Assembly (NCBI GenBank): GCA_016712565.1
Contig: JADJQU010000005.1
Span: 310,001-374,000 of the forward strand
Source: Planctomycetota bacterium
Lineage (GTDB): Bacteria; Planctomycetota; UBA1135; GCA-002686595
DNA: 64,000 nt
Reading direction: 5' to 3'
In this document: piece by piece, positions 45,027-53,260 of the stretch
How the letters are laid out: each line of letters opens with the position of its first letter
Position numbering within the stretch: position 1 is the stretch's first letter
Made by a program: the position numbers and the translations under genes
Notes under the pieces: model-generated
What the model was told of the DNA's origin: nothing
The model's database searches: none
Seen by the model: the letters and a program-made list of their open reading frames with translations, nothing else

Positions 45027-46709
45027 ATGCATTCCAGCCCCGCCCCTTCCGGAGGTCCCACAGGTCCCGCTCCCCGGGCGGTTGCCTGGCGTCTGTTCGA
45101 CCTGCGGCTGTCGGTGCGCGAGGGGGAAGCACCCCTGGCCTCGCGGGCGGCCCGGGAGCTGGGGCTCGACCCCGGCGCGGTGCGCGGATTGCGCATCGTC
45201 CGCAAGGCCCTGGACGCCCGGCGGCGCAACCCCGAGAGGCGCCTGGAATTCGTCTGCAACGTCGACCTGGTGCTGGACCCGCGGACCTTCACCAAGGCCA
45301 TGTCCCGCCTGGAGCGCAGCGGGAAGCTCGCGCGCTCGCCCGCGCCGGGCTCCGTCGTCCACCCGGCGCCCCACTCCACGTGGTTCTCACCCGGCGTGGC
45401 GCCCGCGGTGGTCGTCGGCAGCGGGCCGGCGGGCCTGTTCGCCGCCTGGGTGCTTTCGGCCAACGGCCTGGCCGTGACCCTGGTGGAGCGCGGACCCGCG
45501 CTGCAGCCCCGCGCCCGGGCCCTGGCGCGCTTTCACCGCACGCGGGTGCCCGACCCGGAGCAGAACCTGCTCTTCGGCGAGGGCGGCGCGGGCACGTACT
45601 CCGACGGAAAGATCTACACGCGCATTGACGATCCGCTGGAGGTCCCCCTGCTGGAGGAACTCGTGGCCGCCGGGGCCCCGCCCTCCATCGTGTACGACAG
45701 CCTGGCCCACATCGGGACCGATCGCCTGCACCGGGTGCTCGCGGAGCTGCGCCGGAAACTGGAGGCCCGCGGCGTGCGCTTCCTGTTCGACACGCGCGTG
45801 GACTCCCTGGTGCTCCAGGGCGAGGATCCGCGCCGCGTGCGTGCGGTTCGCACCACGGCGGGCGAGCTTCCCTGCGCGGCGCTGTTCCTCGGCATCGGTC
45901 ACAGCGCCCGCGACACGGCCCTGGCCCTGGCGGCACAGGGCGTGAGCTTCGAGGCCAAGCCCTTTCAGCTGGGCCTGCGGATCGAGCATCCCCAGGACCT
46001 GGTGACCCGCGGCCGCTACGGCGAGGATCCCGACGCCGCGGCCCTGGGGGCGGCGAGCTACAGCCTCCTGTGCAAGGCGGGGGAGCAGGGGGCGGCGGCC
46101 TACTCCTTCTGCATGTGTCCGGGGGGCCGCATCGTCGCCAGCGTCAACGAGCCGGGCCTCTTGTGCACCAACGGCATGTCCAATTCCAAGCACAGCTCGG
46201 CCTGGGCCTCGGCGGCCCTCGTCACGAGCTTCGGGCCCTCCGACTTCGGCCCGGGCGCGTTCGCGGGAGTGGACTTCCAGCGCGGCCTCGAGGCGCGCTT
46301 CTTCGCCGCCGGCGGGGGCGACTTCACCGCGCCGGCGCAGACCGCCCAGGATTTCCTCGACGGCCGCCTGGGCCGCGAGACGCGGCACTCGACCTACACC
46401 TTCGGCACGCGGCCCGCGCGGCTCGACCAACTGCTGCCGGACGCCGCGCGCGTCGCCCTGGCGCGGGCCCTGGTGCAGTTCGAGCGCCAGATTCCGGGCT
46501 TCGCCGGTCAGGAGGGACTCTTCGTGGGGCTGGAGTCCCGCAGCTCCGGTCCCCTGCGCATGCCGCGCGATCGCACGACCCATCGCGCCCGGGGATTCGC
46601 CAACCTCTATCCGATCGGGGAGGGCGCCGGCTGGGCCGGTGGGATCATGAGCGCCATGCTCGACGGGGCAAACGGAGCCCTGGCGGCGCTGTCCCACGGC
46701 GCGGGGTGA
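45027..46709 (+). CDS. FAD-dependent dehydrogenase (COG2509 type)
   Basis: 560 residues. An N-terminal ~120-residue domain (WRLFDLRLSVREGEAPLASRAARELGL, VCNVDLVLD) precedes the FAD-binding fold with GSGPAG at 131-136 and the acidic VTLVERGP end of strand 2. LFGEGGAGTYSDGKIYTR, FCMCPGGRIVASVNEPGLLCTNGMS, and LYPIGEGAGWAGGIMSAMLDG at the C-terminus are characteristic of this uncharacterised dehydrogenase family. It starts 89 bases from the divergent methyltransferase. Reaction not known. Confidence 0.88.
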   Translation: MHSSPAPSGGPTGPAPRAVAWRLFDLRLSVREGEAPLASRAARELGLDPGAVRGLRIVRKALDARRRNPERRLEFVCNVDLVLDPRTFTKAMSRLERSGKLARSPAPGSVVHPAPHSTWFSPGVAPAVVVGSGPAGLFAAWVLSANGLAVTLVERGPALQPRARALARFHRTRVPDPEQNLLFGEGGAGTYSDGKIYTRIDDPLEVPLLEELVAAGAPPSIVYDSLAHIGTDRLHRVLAELRRKLEARGVRFLFDTRVDSLVLQGEDPRRVRAVRTTAGELPCAALFLGIGHSARDTALALAAQGVSFEAKPFQLGLRIEHPQDLVTRGRYGEDPDAAALGAASYSLLCKAGEQGAAAYSFCMCPGGRIVASVNEPGLLCTNGMSNSKHSSAWASAALVTSFGPSDFGPGAFAGVDFQRGLEARFFAAGGGDFTAPAQTAQDFLDGRLGRETRHSTYTFGTRPARLDQLLPDAARVALARALVQFERQIPGFAGQEGLFVGLESRSSGPLRMPRDRTTHRARGFANLYPIGEGAGWAGGIMSAMLDGANGALAALSHGAG

Positions 46710-46784
46710 TCCGCGGCGCGGCCTCTCCAGCCCGCGGGACCGCCGGTCCGGCGCCGCGGCGGGGCTGCGCGGTACAGTGGGATC

Positions 46785-47618
46785 ATGTCCACCCAACCCG
46801 AGCCGGCGAAGGGCGCCCGCGCGCGCAAGGTCACCACCCGCAGCCTGCTGCAGATGAAGGCCGCGGGCCAAGTGATCACCGCCCTGACCGCCTACGACTT
46901 CCTGATGGCCCAGCTGATCGACCAGGCCGGCGTCGACGTGATCCTGGTGGGGGACTCGGCGGGCATGGTGGTGCAGGGATTCGAGACCACCATCCCGGTG
47001 ACCATGGAGCAGATGCTCTACCACTCCGCGGTGGTGGCCCGGGGCGTCGAGCGGGCCCTGGTGGTGGCCGACATGCCCTTCATGTCCTATCAGGTCAACC
47101 CCGACGAGGCGCTGCGCAACGCCGGGCGCATGATCAAGGAGTCGTCGGTGGAGGCGGTCAAGCTGGAGGGCGGCGAGATCCTCTGCCCGACCATCCGGCG
47201 CATCGTCGACGTCGGCATTCCGGTCATGGGCCACCTCGGGCTCACGCCCCAGTCGATCCACAAGTTCGGCACCTATCAGGTGCGCGCCACGGAACCGGGC
47301 GAGGCCGAGGCGCTGCGCCGGGACGCGCGCGCGCTGGAGCAGGCCGGCGCCTTCGCCATCGTGATCGAGAAGGTGCCCGCGGAGCTGGCGCGCGAAATCG
47401 CCGAGCTGGTGCGCGTGCCCGTGATCGGCATCGGCGCCGGGCCGGGCTGCGACGGTCAGATTCTCGTGTCCCACGACATGCTGGGGATCTACGACAAGTT
47501 CCACCCGCGCTTCGTGCGGCGCTACGCCGAGATCGGCCGCGAGATGCGCGCGGCCTTCGAACGCTACGCGAAGGACGTGCGCGCGGGGGAATTCCCGTCG
47601 CCGGACGAGAGCTACTGA
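46785..47618 (+). CDS. panB: 3-methyl-2-oxobutanoate hydroxymethyltransferase
   Basis: 277 residues, usual length. First committed step of pantothenate (CoA) synthesis: adds a hydroxymethyl group from methylene-THF to alpha-ketoisovalerate. Motifs ITALTAYDFLMAQLIDQAGVDVILVGDSAGMV, VVADMPFMSYQ, AVKLEGG, VMGHLGLTPQSIHKFGTY and IGIGAGPGCDGQILVSHDMLGI are all intact; the metal-binding Asp and catalytic Glu (VIEKVP) are present. The family's usual neighbour panC is not seen here. Confidence 0.97.
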   Translation: MSTQPEPAKGARARKVTTRSLLQMKAAGQVITALTAYDFLMAQLIDQAGVDVILVGDSAGMVVQGFETTIPVTMEQMLYHSAVVARGVERALVVADMPFMSYQVNPDEALRNAGRMIKESSVEAVKLEGGEILCPTIRRIVDVGIPVMGHLGLTPQSIHKFGTYQVRATEPGEAEALRRDARALEQAGAFAIVIEKVPAELAREIAELVRVPVIGIGAGPGCDGQILVSHDMLGIYDKFHPRFVRRYAEIGREMRAAFERYAKDVRAGEFPSPDESY

Positions 47619-47634
47619 GCCCCCGCGGACGGGT

Positions 47635-48207
47635 TCAGGGTCGTCCCAGGGCCAGGAAGGCCTCCAGGATCCCGGCACCCCCGGGCGAGAGGATCGACTC
47701 GGGGTGGAACTGCACGCCAAAGCGCGGCCAGCGGCGGTGACGCACGCCCATCACCAGACCGTCGCTGGTCCAGGCGTCGAGCAAGAGCTCCGCCGGCAGT
47801 CGCTCGCGCCTGGCCCGCAGCGAGTGGTAGCGCCCGGCGGCGAAGGGACTGGGCAAGGAACGGTAGAGCAGGCTTCCGTCGTGGTGCACCGCGCTGGCGC
47901 GGCCGTGGACCGGCCGCGGATCCACTTCCAGTTCCCCGCCGTAGTGCTCCACCAGCGCCTGATGACCCAGGCACACGCCCAGCAACGGAGTCTCGGGATC
48001 AAGGCGCGAGAGCAGCTCGCCGCACACGCCCGCCTGTTCGGGCCGCCCCGGACCCGGAGAGAGCACCACGGCCCGGGCGCCCAGGGACAGCAAGTCCTGC
48101 ACGGGCCGCTCGTCGTTGCGCACCACGCGCACTTCCTCGCCGCCCGCGGCCAAGGCCTGCCACAGGTTGAACGTGAAGGAGTCGTAGTTGTCCACCAGGA
48201 GAATCAC
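47635..48207 (-). CDS. Glutamine amidotransferase of anthranilate/aminodeoxychorismate synthase
   Basis: 190 residues. Class I glutaminase triad visible: nucleophile Cys79 in LLGVCLGHQAL, with His168 and Glu170 in FHPES. N-terminus ILLVDNYDSFTFNLWQ and VVLSPGPGRPEQAG are diagnostic of PabA/TrpG. It supplies ammonia for 4-amino-4-deoxychorismate (folate) or anthranilate (tryptophan). No synthase partner (pabB/trpE) is in the window, so the choice between PabA and TrpG cannot be made. Converges on panB with a 16-base gap. Confidence 0.93.
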   Translation of the reverse strand: MILLVDNYDSFTFNLWQALAAGGEEVRVVRNDERPVQDLLSLGARAVVLSPGPGRPEQAGVCGELLSRLDPETPLLGVCLGHQALVEHYGGELEVDPRPVHGRASAVHHDGSLLYRSLPSPFAAGRYHSLRARRERLPAELLLDAWTSDGLVMGVRHRRWPRFGVQFHPESILSPGGAGILEAFLALGRP

Positions 48208-48558
48208 GGCCCGTTGAATCTAGTCTCGTGATTCAGAAGTGCGTCGACCCAGGGGGCCCGAACGCGGTTTCTGGCCTGGCGCCGCGCCGACGCGTGTTCG
48301 CTGGAACACCCATGAGGAGCGGCACCGCAGCCCTGGAGCCTCGTGTGGGACGCCGGCCGCGGACGGGTTGCGAAGCGTCGGACCGCTGGATCCGAATGCC
48401 GCCGTGGCCCCGGCGGGGGCATCGAAGCGCGGCTGGGGGATCTGGGAGGCCCTGGGCCGCCGGGAGGGCGCCGCGGGGCCTTCCGGCGCCTGCGGGGCGC
48501 TTGTATCGGCGCTGTTCAGACCGCAGGATGGGGCTTCACCCCAAACCCGGAGAAGCCC
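48208..48558 (+). other. Intergenic region, nothing recognised
   Basis: 351 bases between divergent pabA/trpG and the small lipoprotein gene. Open frames cross it on both strands, but none resembles a protein. Promoters for both flanking genes should lie here; I see no clear boxes. Confidence 0.5.
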
Positions 48559-48969
48559 ATGGAATTCAAGTTCACGACCGTGTCCGCCACCCTGATCCTG
48601 ACCGGCCTTGCCTGCCTCGCGGGCTGCAAGGACGAAAGCAAGGCCGCCGCCCCCGCCGCCCTCGACCAGATGAAGGAGGGCGTCAAGCAGGCCGGGGATT
48701 CCCTGGCCGACGCCTGGAACAAGGCCTCGGAGGAGCTCAAGGGCAAGTCCGACGAAATCAAGACGAAGATCGAAGCCGCGACGCCCGAGATGCGCGCCAA
48801 GCTGGAAGAGTTCAAGAAGTCCTTCGACGAGCAGATGGCCCTGGCCCAGCAGAAGTTCGCCGAGGCCAAGGCGGCCGCGCCGGAAAAGGTCGAGGCACTC
48901 CAGCAAGAGGCCAACAAGGCCTTGGAAGCCGCCAAGAAGGCCTACACCGAGGCCACCTCGGGCCACTGA
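48559..48969 (+). CDS. Small helical lipoprotein
   Basis: 136 residues. Lipobox LAGC with the lipidated Cys at 23. The rest is a Lys/Glu/Ala-rich amphipathic helix set (LDQMKEGVKQAGDSLADAWNKASEEL, MRAKLEEFKKSFDEQMALAQQKFAEAKAAAPEKVEALQQEANKALEAAKKAYTEA), similar in style to apolipoprotein-like or Lpp-like envelope proteins. Probable long coiled coil anchored in a membrane. No specific family recognised. GGAGAAG lies just before the ATG. Confidence 0.82.
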   Translation: MEFKFTTVSATLILTGLACLAGCKDESKAAAPAALDQMKEGVKQAGDSLADAWNKASEELKGKSDEIKTKIEAATPEMRAKLEEFKKSFDEQMALAQQKFAEAKAAAPEKVEALQQEANKALEAAKKAYTEATSGH

Positions 48970-48992
48970 GCCCCCCCGGCGACAGCCTGGGT

Positions 48993-49008
48993 CGCCCGAC
49001 TCCGGGCG
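48993..49008 (+). terminator. Weak hairpin after the small lipoprotein
   Basis: CGCCCG / CGGGCG six-base stem with a four-base loop, 24 bases after the stop. No T-run follows, so intrinsic termination is doubtful. Confidence 0.3.
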
Positions 49009-49133
49009 CTCACACCTGTCCCAGGTCCGCGTAGTCACCGCATCGGGCGCCCCGGCGGGGGACTGCATCCTCCGCCGGGCAGCGCTGGAATCCAACGCTT
49101 GAACCCGCGTCGGATCGCGCCCAAACCCATGCC

Positions 49134-50351
49134 ATGCTCCACGGTCTTTCGCCGCTGATTCGTCCGCGCGGGTGCCTCAAGGGCGCCCGCGTCCATTCCT
49201 CCTCCGGCCGTGTCCTGGGGGCCCTGGCCTTCTTCGCCGCCGTGCTGGTGCTGTTCCTCTGGCGCCTCGCGGCGGCGACGCCCGCGCTGATGGAGGGTGC
49301 CGGGACGGCGTCCTTGCTCGGGCCCGAGAAGTGGGGCCAGGACGGGCAGGCGTCCAATCTCCAGTACGGGGCCCGCGACGACCTCGACCAGGACGAGCAG
49401 TCCACGATCGCGTTGTTCAAGCGCGCCTCGCCGGCGGTGGTCCACATCACCAACCTGGGGCTGCTGCGCCAGCGCTTCAGCCTGTCGGCCACGGAGGTGC
49501 CCCAGGGCACCGGGTCGGGGTTCCTGTGGGACGAGCGCGGCCACGTGGTGACGAACTTCCACGTGATCGACAAGGGCAGCAAGTTCAAGGTGACCCTGGC
49601 GGACCGCTCGGAGTGGGACGCCGAGTACGTGGGCGCCGCGCCCAATCACGATCTGGCGGTGCTGCGCATTCAGGCGCCGCGCGGTCGCCTGTCGGCCCTG
49701 GCGGTGGGACGTTCCGCCGGATTGGCCGTGGGCCAGAAGGTGTTCGCCATCGGCAACCCCTTCGGGCTCGACCAGACCCTGACCACCGGCATCATCAGCG
49801 GGCTCGGCCGGGAGATCCGCTCGGTGTCGAATCACAAGATCAGCGACGTCATCCAGACCGATGCGGCCATCAACCCGGGCAACTCCGGGGGGCCCCTGCT
49901 CGACAGCGCGGGACGCCTGATCGGCATCAACACGGCGATCGTCAGCCCCTCGGGGGCCTATGCGGGCATCGGTTTCGCCGTGCCCGTGGACACCGTGGCC
50001 CGGGTGGTGCCGCAGTTGATCACCAAGGGGCGCGTGACGCGGCCCGGCCTGGGCATCGTGCCCGCGCCCAACTATCTGGCCCAACGTCTGGGCGTGCGCG
50101 GCGTGATCGTCACCGACGTGAGCACCGAGGGCGCCGCGAAGCAGGCCGGCCTGCGTCCGGCCATGCGCTACGACGACGGCTCCATGGAACTGGACGTGAT
50201 CGTGTCCCTGGACGGCAAGGCCGTGGAGCGCGTCGAGGATCTGTTCGACTTCCTCGACCAGCGCTCCATCGGGGACGTGGTCGAGGTGGGAGTGCGCCGC
50301 GGTTCCAAGACCCTGACCCTCCCCGTGACCCTGCGCGAATTGCAGGACTGA
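49134..50351 (+). CDS. HtrA/DegP-like serine protease with PDZ domain
   Basis: 405 residues. N-terminal membrane segment (~29-48; VLGALAFFAAVLVLFLWRLA). Trypsin-like domain with the catalytic triad visible: His143 (TNFHVI), Asp173 (NHDLAVLRI) and Ser251 (GNSGGPLL). One PDZ domain at ~300-400 (GVIVTDVSTEGAAKQAGL, VIVSLDGKAVERVEDLFDFL). Single-PDZ, membrane-anchored layout is DegS-like, but it may equally be a general periplasmic quality-control protease. Stands alone between other genes. A role in clearing misfolded envelope proteins is family knowledge. Confidence 0.93.
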   Translation: MLHGLSPLIRPRGCLKGARVHSSSGRVLGALAFFAAVLVLFLWRLAAATPALMEGAGTASLLGPEKWGQDGQASNLQYGARDDLDQDEQSTIALFKRASPAVVHITNLGLLRQRFSLSATEVPQGTGSGFLWDERGHVVTNFHVIDKGSKFKVTLADRSEWDAEYVGAAPNHDLAVLRIQAPRGRLSALAVGRSAGLAVGQKVFAIGNPFGLDQTLTTGIISGLGREIRSVSNHKISDVIQTDAAINPGNSGGPLLDSAGRLIGINTAIVSPSGAYAGIGFAVPVDTVARVVPQLITKGRVTRPGLGIVPAPNYLAQRLGVRGVIVTDVSTEGAAKQAGLRPAMRYDDGSMELDVIVSLDGKAVERVEDLFDFLDQRSIGDVVEVGVRRGSKTLTLPVTLRELQD

Positions 50352-50691
50352 GGGAGGGCGCGAAGCGCCGCCCCGGTGCTTCCGCGCCTGCCCACCGGCA
50401 GGCCGGGGACCCGAGGCCTGCCGGGGGCCACCGGTGCCGTGGGGGGCGAGCTTGCAGGCCGCATCGGGTCTCGGCCGGAGCTCTTTCTCAAGCTCCGCGC
50501 TCGACGCGGCCGAGAAAACCGTCCCCCCGCCTCTCCTCCGCCATGCGGTCCCCGCGCCGATCCCTGGCGGATGCGGCGTACCCCCGGCCCAGGGCGAATC
50601 GTATGCTCACCGACAGCGCTTCCCCTGTTCCCCTGCGGGGCCGGGTCCCTCCCCACACCGGTTCGTCCCGTCCGGGCCGAGTCTCTCGCCG
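50352..50691 (+). other. Intergenic region, nothing firm
   Basis: 340 bases between the protease and the membrane glycosyltransferase-like gene. A short hairpin GGCGC-GAA-GCGCC (50357-50369) follows the protease stop. The frame of the next gene stays open upstream to 50434, but the encoded sequence is Pro/Ser/Arg-rich and not membrane-like, so I start that gene at 50692. Confidence 0.4.
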
Positions 50692-52236
50692 ATGCCGCTC
50701 CTCCGTTCCCTGATCGACTGCCTGCGACGGCCCGAACCGGTGGGCGGAGGCAACGATGGCGAGCCGCGACTGGCGCGCCTGGAAGTCCTGCTCCTGGCCC
50801 TGACGGTCTTCGTGGCGCGTCTCCTGGCCTCGCGGGCCTTCCCGATCTACGACGACGCGTTCATCACCTACCGGTACGCGCGCAACTTCGCCGACGGTCT
50901 CGGCATGGTCTTCAATCCGGGGGCCCCGTGGGAGCCGATCCTCGGCACCACCACTCCCGGCTACGCGGTGATCCTGGCGGGCTTCTCCGCCCTGGGGCTG
51001 CCGATGGTCGCCACGTCCTTGGCGGTCAACTTCCTCTGCGACGCCCTCTCGGCGCTGATGATCGTCGAGTTGCTGGACCGCCGCCGGGTGTCGTCCCTGG
51101 TTTCGGTGCTGGCCTTCGCGGCGATCCCGGAGATCGCGCGCGTGTCCGCCGGGGGAATGGAGCCGCCCATGGTGGTGGCCGCGGCCCTGGGGGCCGTCAC
51201 CCTCTTCCGCCGCGGGAACCTGCTGGGCGCCGGGTTCGCCAGCGCCTTCGCCTGCACGTTGCGACCGGAGTGCGTCCTGCTCGTGCTGATCCTCTCCGTC
51301 GCCTGCCTCCTGGAGCGCCGGTCCGTGGTGCGCTACCTGATTCCGGTGGCCCTGGTGGGACTGGTGACCGCAGGTCTCCTGCAATGGGTCTACGGCAGCC
51401 CCGTCTCCCATTCCGTGATGGCCAAGGCGGCCGTTCACGGCGGGGAACAGAAGCCGGGCTTTTCGCGCCTGCCGGACATCCTGGCCCAGGCCCTGGGGCC
51501 CTCCCAGCCGATGCGCCTGCTCAGCGTCCTGGTGGCCATCGGCGCCCTGACGATGTTGTTGCGGCGTTCCCGACTCGTGCCCTTCGGGCTGTTCGCGGGT
51601 TCCATCGTGGCGGCGTACCTGGTGGTCCAGCCCAAGACCTGGGGGTGGTACTTCTACGCGCCGCTGACCGCCTGGGTGGTCTGTCTGGGCCTCGGCGCGG
51701 AGCAGATCTCGCGCTGGATCGGCTTCGAGCGCCTGGGTTGGCATCGGGTGGGTCCCCAGCGCGCGCTGGTCGTGCTGGGATCCCTGGCGGTGCTGGGCAC
51801 GGTGGCGATCTTCCCGGTGCTGCGGCCCGACCGCATCACGCCCAGGGTCTACGCCCGATTCGAAGCCTGGGCCAAGGAGGCGCGCATCGCCGAACGCAAG
51901 GCGACCATCTCCGCCTCGGACATCGGCGCCATCGGGTGGTACACGGGCGCCACGATCTACGACAGTGAAGGCCTCGTTTGGCCGGAGGCGCTCGAGCTGA
52001 CCCGCACCGAGGATCAGATCGCCAAGTACCTGCCCGACTACGTGATCCTGGTGGTGCGCAAGTCGCGTCTGCGGCCGTTTTGCGTCGAGCATCCGGAGCT
52101 CGCGGCGCGCTATCGGCCGATCCGGCGCTTCAACGAGTACAACGACGACGGCGGCGAGAAGCTCACTCCGGACATCGCCCAGCTGCCCGACTGGTGGGAG
52201 CAGGACTACCTGATCTTCGAGCGCGTGGACAACTGA
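50692..52236 (+). CDS. Multi-pass membrane protein, GT-C glycosyltransferase-like
   Basis: 514 residues with about ten hydrophobic helices between residues ~20 and ~380. The first outer loop has FPIYDDAFITYRYARNFADGLGMVFNPGAPWEPI, with the Asp-Asp pair typical of polyprenyl-phosphate-dependent GT-C enzymes, followed by TTPGYAVILAG. The C-terminal ~140 residues are soluble and extracytoplasmic (ISASDIGAIGWYTGATIYDSEGLV). Probably transfers a sugar from a lipid carrier to an envelope glycan or protein; donor and acceptor unknown. No glycan cluster around it. Confidence 0.75.
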   Translation: MPLLRSLIDCLRRPEPVGGGNDGEPRLARLEVLLLALTVFVARLLASRAFPIYDDAFITYRYARNFADGLGMVFNPGAPWEPILGTTTPGYAVILAGFSALGLPMVATSLAVNFLCDALSALMIVELLDRRRVSSLVSVLAFAAIPEIARVSAGGMEPPMVVAAALGAVTLFRRGNLLGAGFASAFACTLRPECVLLVLILSVACLLERRSVVRYLIPVALVGLVTAGLLQWVYGSPVSHSVMAKAAVHGGEQKPGFSRLPDILAQALGPSQPMRLLSVLVAIGALTMLLRRSRLVPFGLFAGSIVAAYLVVQPKTWGWYFYAPLTAWVVCLGLGAEQISRWIGFERLGWHRVGPQRALVVLGSLAVLGTVAIFPVLRPDRITPRVYARFEAWAKEARIAERKATISASDIGAIGWYTGATIYDSEGLVWPEALELTRTEDQIAKYLPDYVILVVRKSRLRPFCVEHPELAARYRPIRRFNEYNDDGGEKLTPDIAQLPDWWEQDYLIFERVDN

Positions 52237-52332
52237 AGTGCGACCCCGGGCCGCGCCGGGGGCCGCCGGCGCCCCAGCCGGAAACCCGGGTGCTGGGACA
52301 GGATCGCGGTCGAACGATGATGCCCCCCCCCC

Positions 52333-52361
52333 AGGTCGAACGAGGTCGAACGAGGTCGAAC
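52333..52361 (+). repeat. 10-bp tandem repeat x3 after a C10 tract, at the naxE start
   Basis: Three near-perfect AGGTCGAACG units, preceded by ten C residues (52323-52332), with a partial fourth copy (GGTCGAACG) at 52308-52316. It ends at the ATG 52362. An ATG-ATG (52317-52322) before the C tract is in frame with naxE. Confidence 0.85.
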
Positions 52362-53102
52362 ATGGATGATCTCGCGCGTGGACCACAAGCGATGACCCCC
52401 ACGGACGAGCTCGACCGGCTCGTGCGCTCGGTGGCGGCCGCGCGGGAGCTGGACCGTCGCTGCATCGAGCAGTACGGCATCCCCGGCATGGTGCTGATGG
52501 AGAACGCCGGACGAGGCGCGGCGGAGTGGATCCTGCGGGAGCTTGCTCCGGGCGACACGGGCGTCGACTTCCTGTGCGGGCCGGGCAACAACGGCGGCGA
52601 CGCCTTCGTGGCCGCCCGACACCTGCACAACGCGGGGGTTCCGGTGCGACTCTTCGCGACGCACGCATTCGAGTCGGCCCGGGGCGATGCCCTCTGGGCG
52701 CGCGGTGTGGCGCAGCGCATGGGACTTCCCTGTCTCTCCATCGCCGAGTCCGGGAGCGCCGCGAGAGCCGCGGCCGGTTGGGACGCGACGCGCATCCTGG
52801 TGGACGGCCTGCTCGGCACCGGATCGACGGGTGCCCCCCGGGGCGCCGTGGCGGAGGCTCTCGAGGCCGCGCGCGGCGCTCGACCTCGCCTGCGCGTGGC
52901 CCTGGACCTGCCCAGCGGTCTGGACGCCGACAGCGGCCGGACTCACGGGTCCTGTTTCCGTGCGGATCTGACGCTTGCTTTCGCTGCCAGAAAGCCCGGA
53001 CTGAGCGCCGCTTCCCAGGGCCCGGGCGCCGTTGCGGGGCGGATCGAGGTGGTGGGCATCGGGGCGCCCATCGAGCTGTTGCGGGAGCTGGCGGGGATGT
53101 AG
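52362..53102 (+). CDS. naxE: NAD(P)H-hydrate epimerase
   Basis: 246 residues from ATG 52362; in-frame ATGs at 52317 and 52392 are possible alternatives. YjeF_N fold: RELDRRCIEQYGIPGMVLMENAGRGAAEW, GPGNNGGDAFVAARHL, VDGLLGTGSTGAPRGAVAEALEAA and the ALDLPSGLDADSG motif with substrate-binding Asp. It interconverts the R and S epimers of damaged, hydrated NAD(P)H so that the NaxD dehydratase can repair them. No NaxD domain is fused here; the protein ends at residue 246 after the epimerase domain. A 10-base repeat lies right at the start. Confidence 0.9.
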   Translation: MDDLARGPQAMTPTDELDRLVRSVAAARELDRRCIEQYGIPGMVLMENAGRGAAEWILRELAPGDTGVDFLCGPGNNGGDAFVAARHLHNAGVPVRLFATHAFESARGDALWARGVAQRMGLPCLSIAESGSAARAAAGWDATRILVDGLLGTGSTGAPRGAVAEALEAARGARPRLRVALDLPSGLDADSGRTHGSCFRADLTLAFAARKPGLSAASQGPGAVAGRIEVVGIGAPIELLRELAGM

Positions 53103-53260
53103 GGATTGTGCAAGGGACGCCCCTGGAGCCTGCCCCGGCTGTACCTCGGTGGTGGCGGAGGTCGAAACTCCCTGTGGGATTGCGTCCCCCCAAACGGGCG
53201 AGTAGCGTAATCCCGGTTTCACGCATCAGTCCCGGGCCACCGGCCCAGGAAAGGAACACC

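Noticed and set aside
48208..48558. Short ORFs in the region upstream of the small lipoprotein
   Set aside because: Arg/Pro/Gly-rich translations with no start context and no resemblance to proteins.
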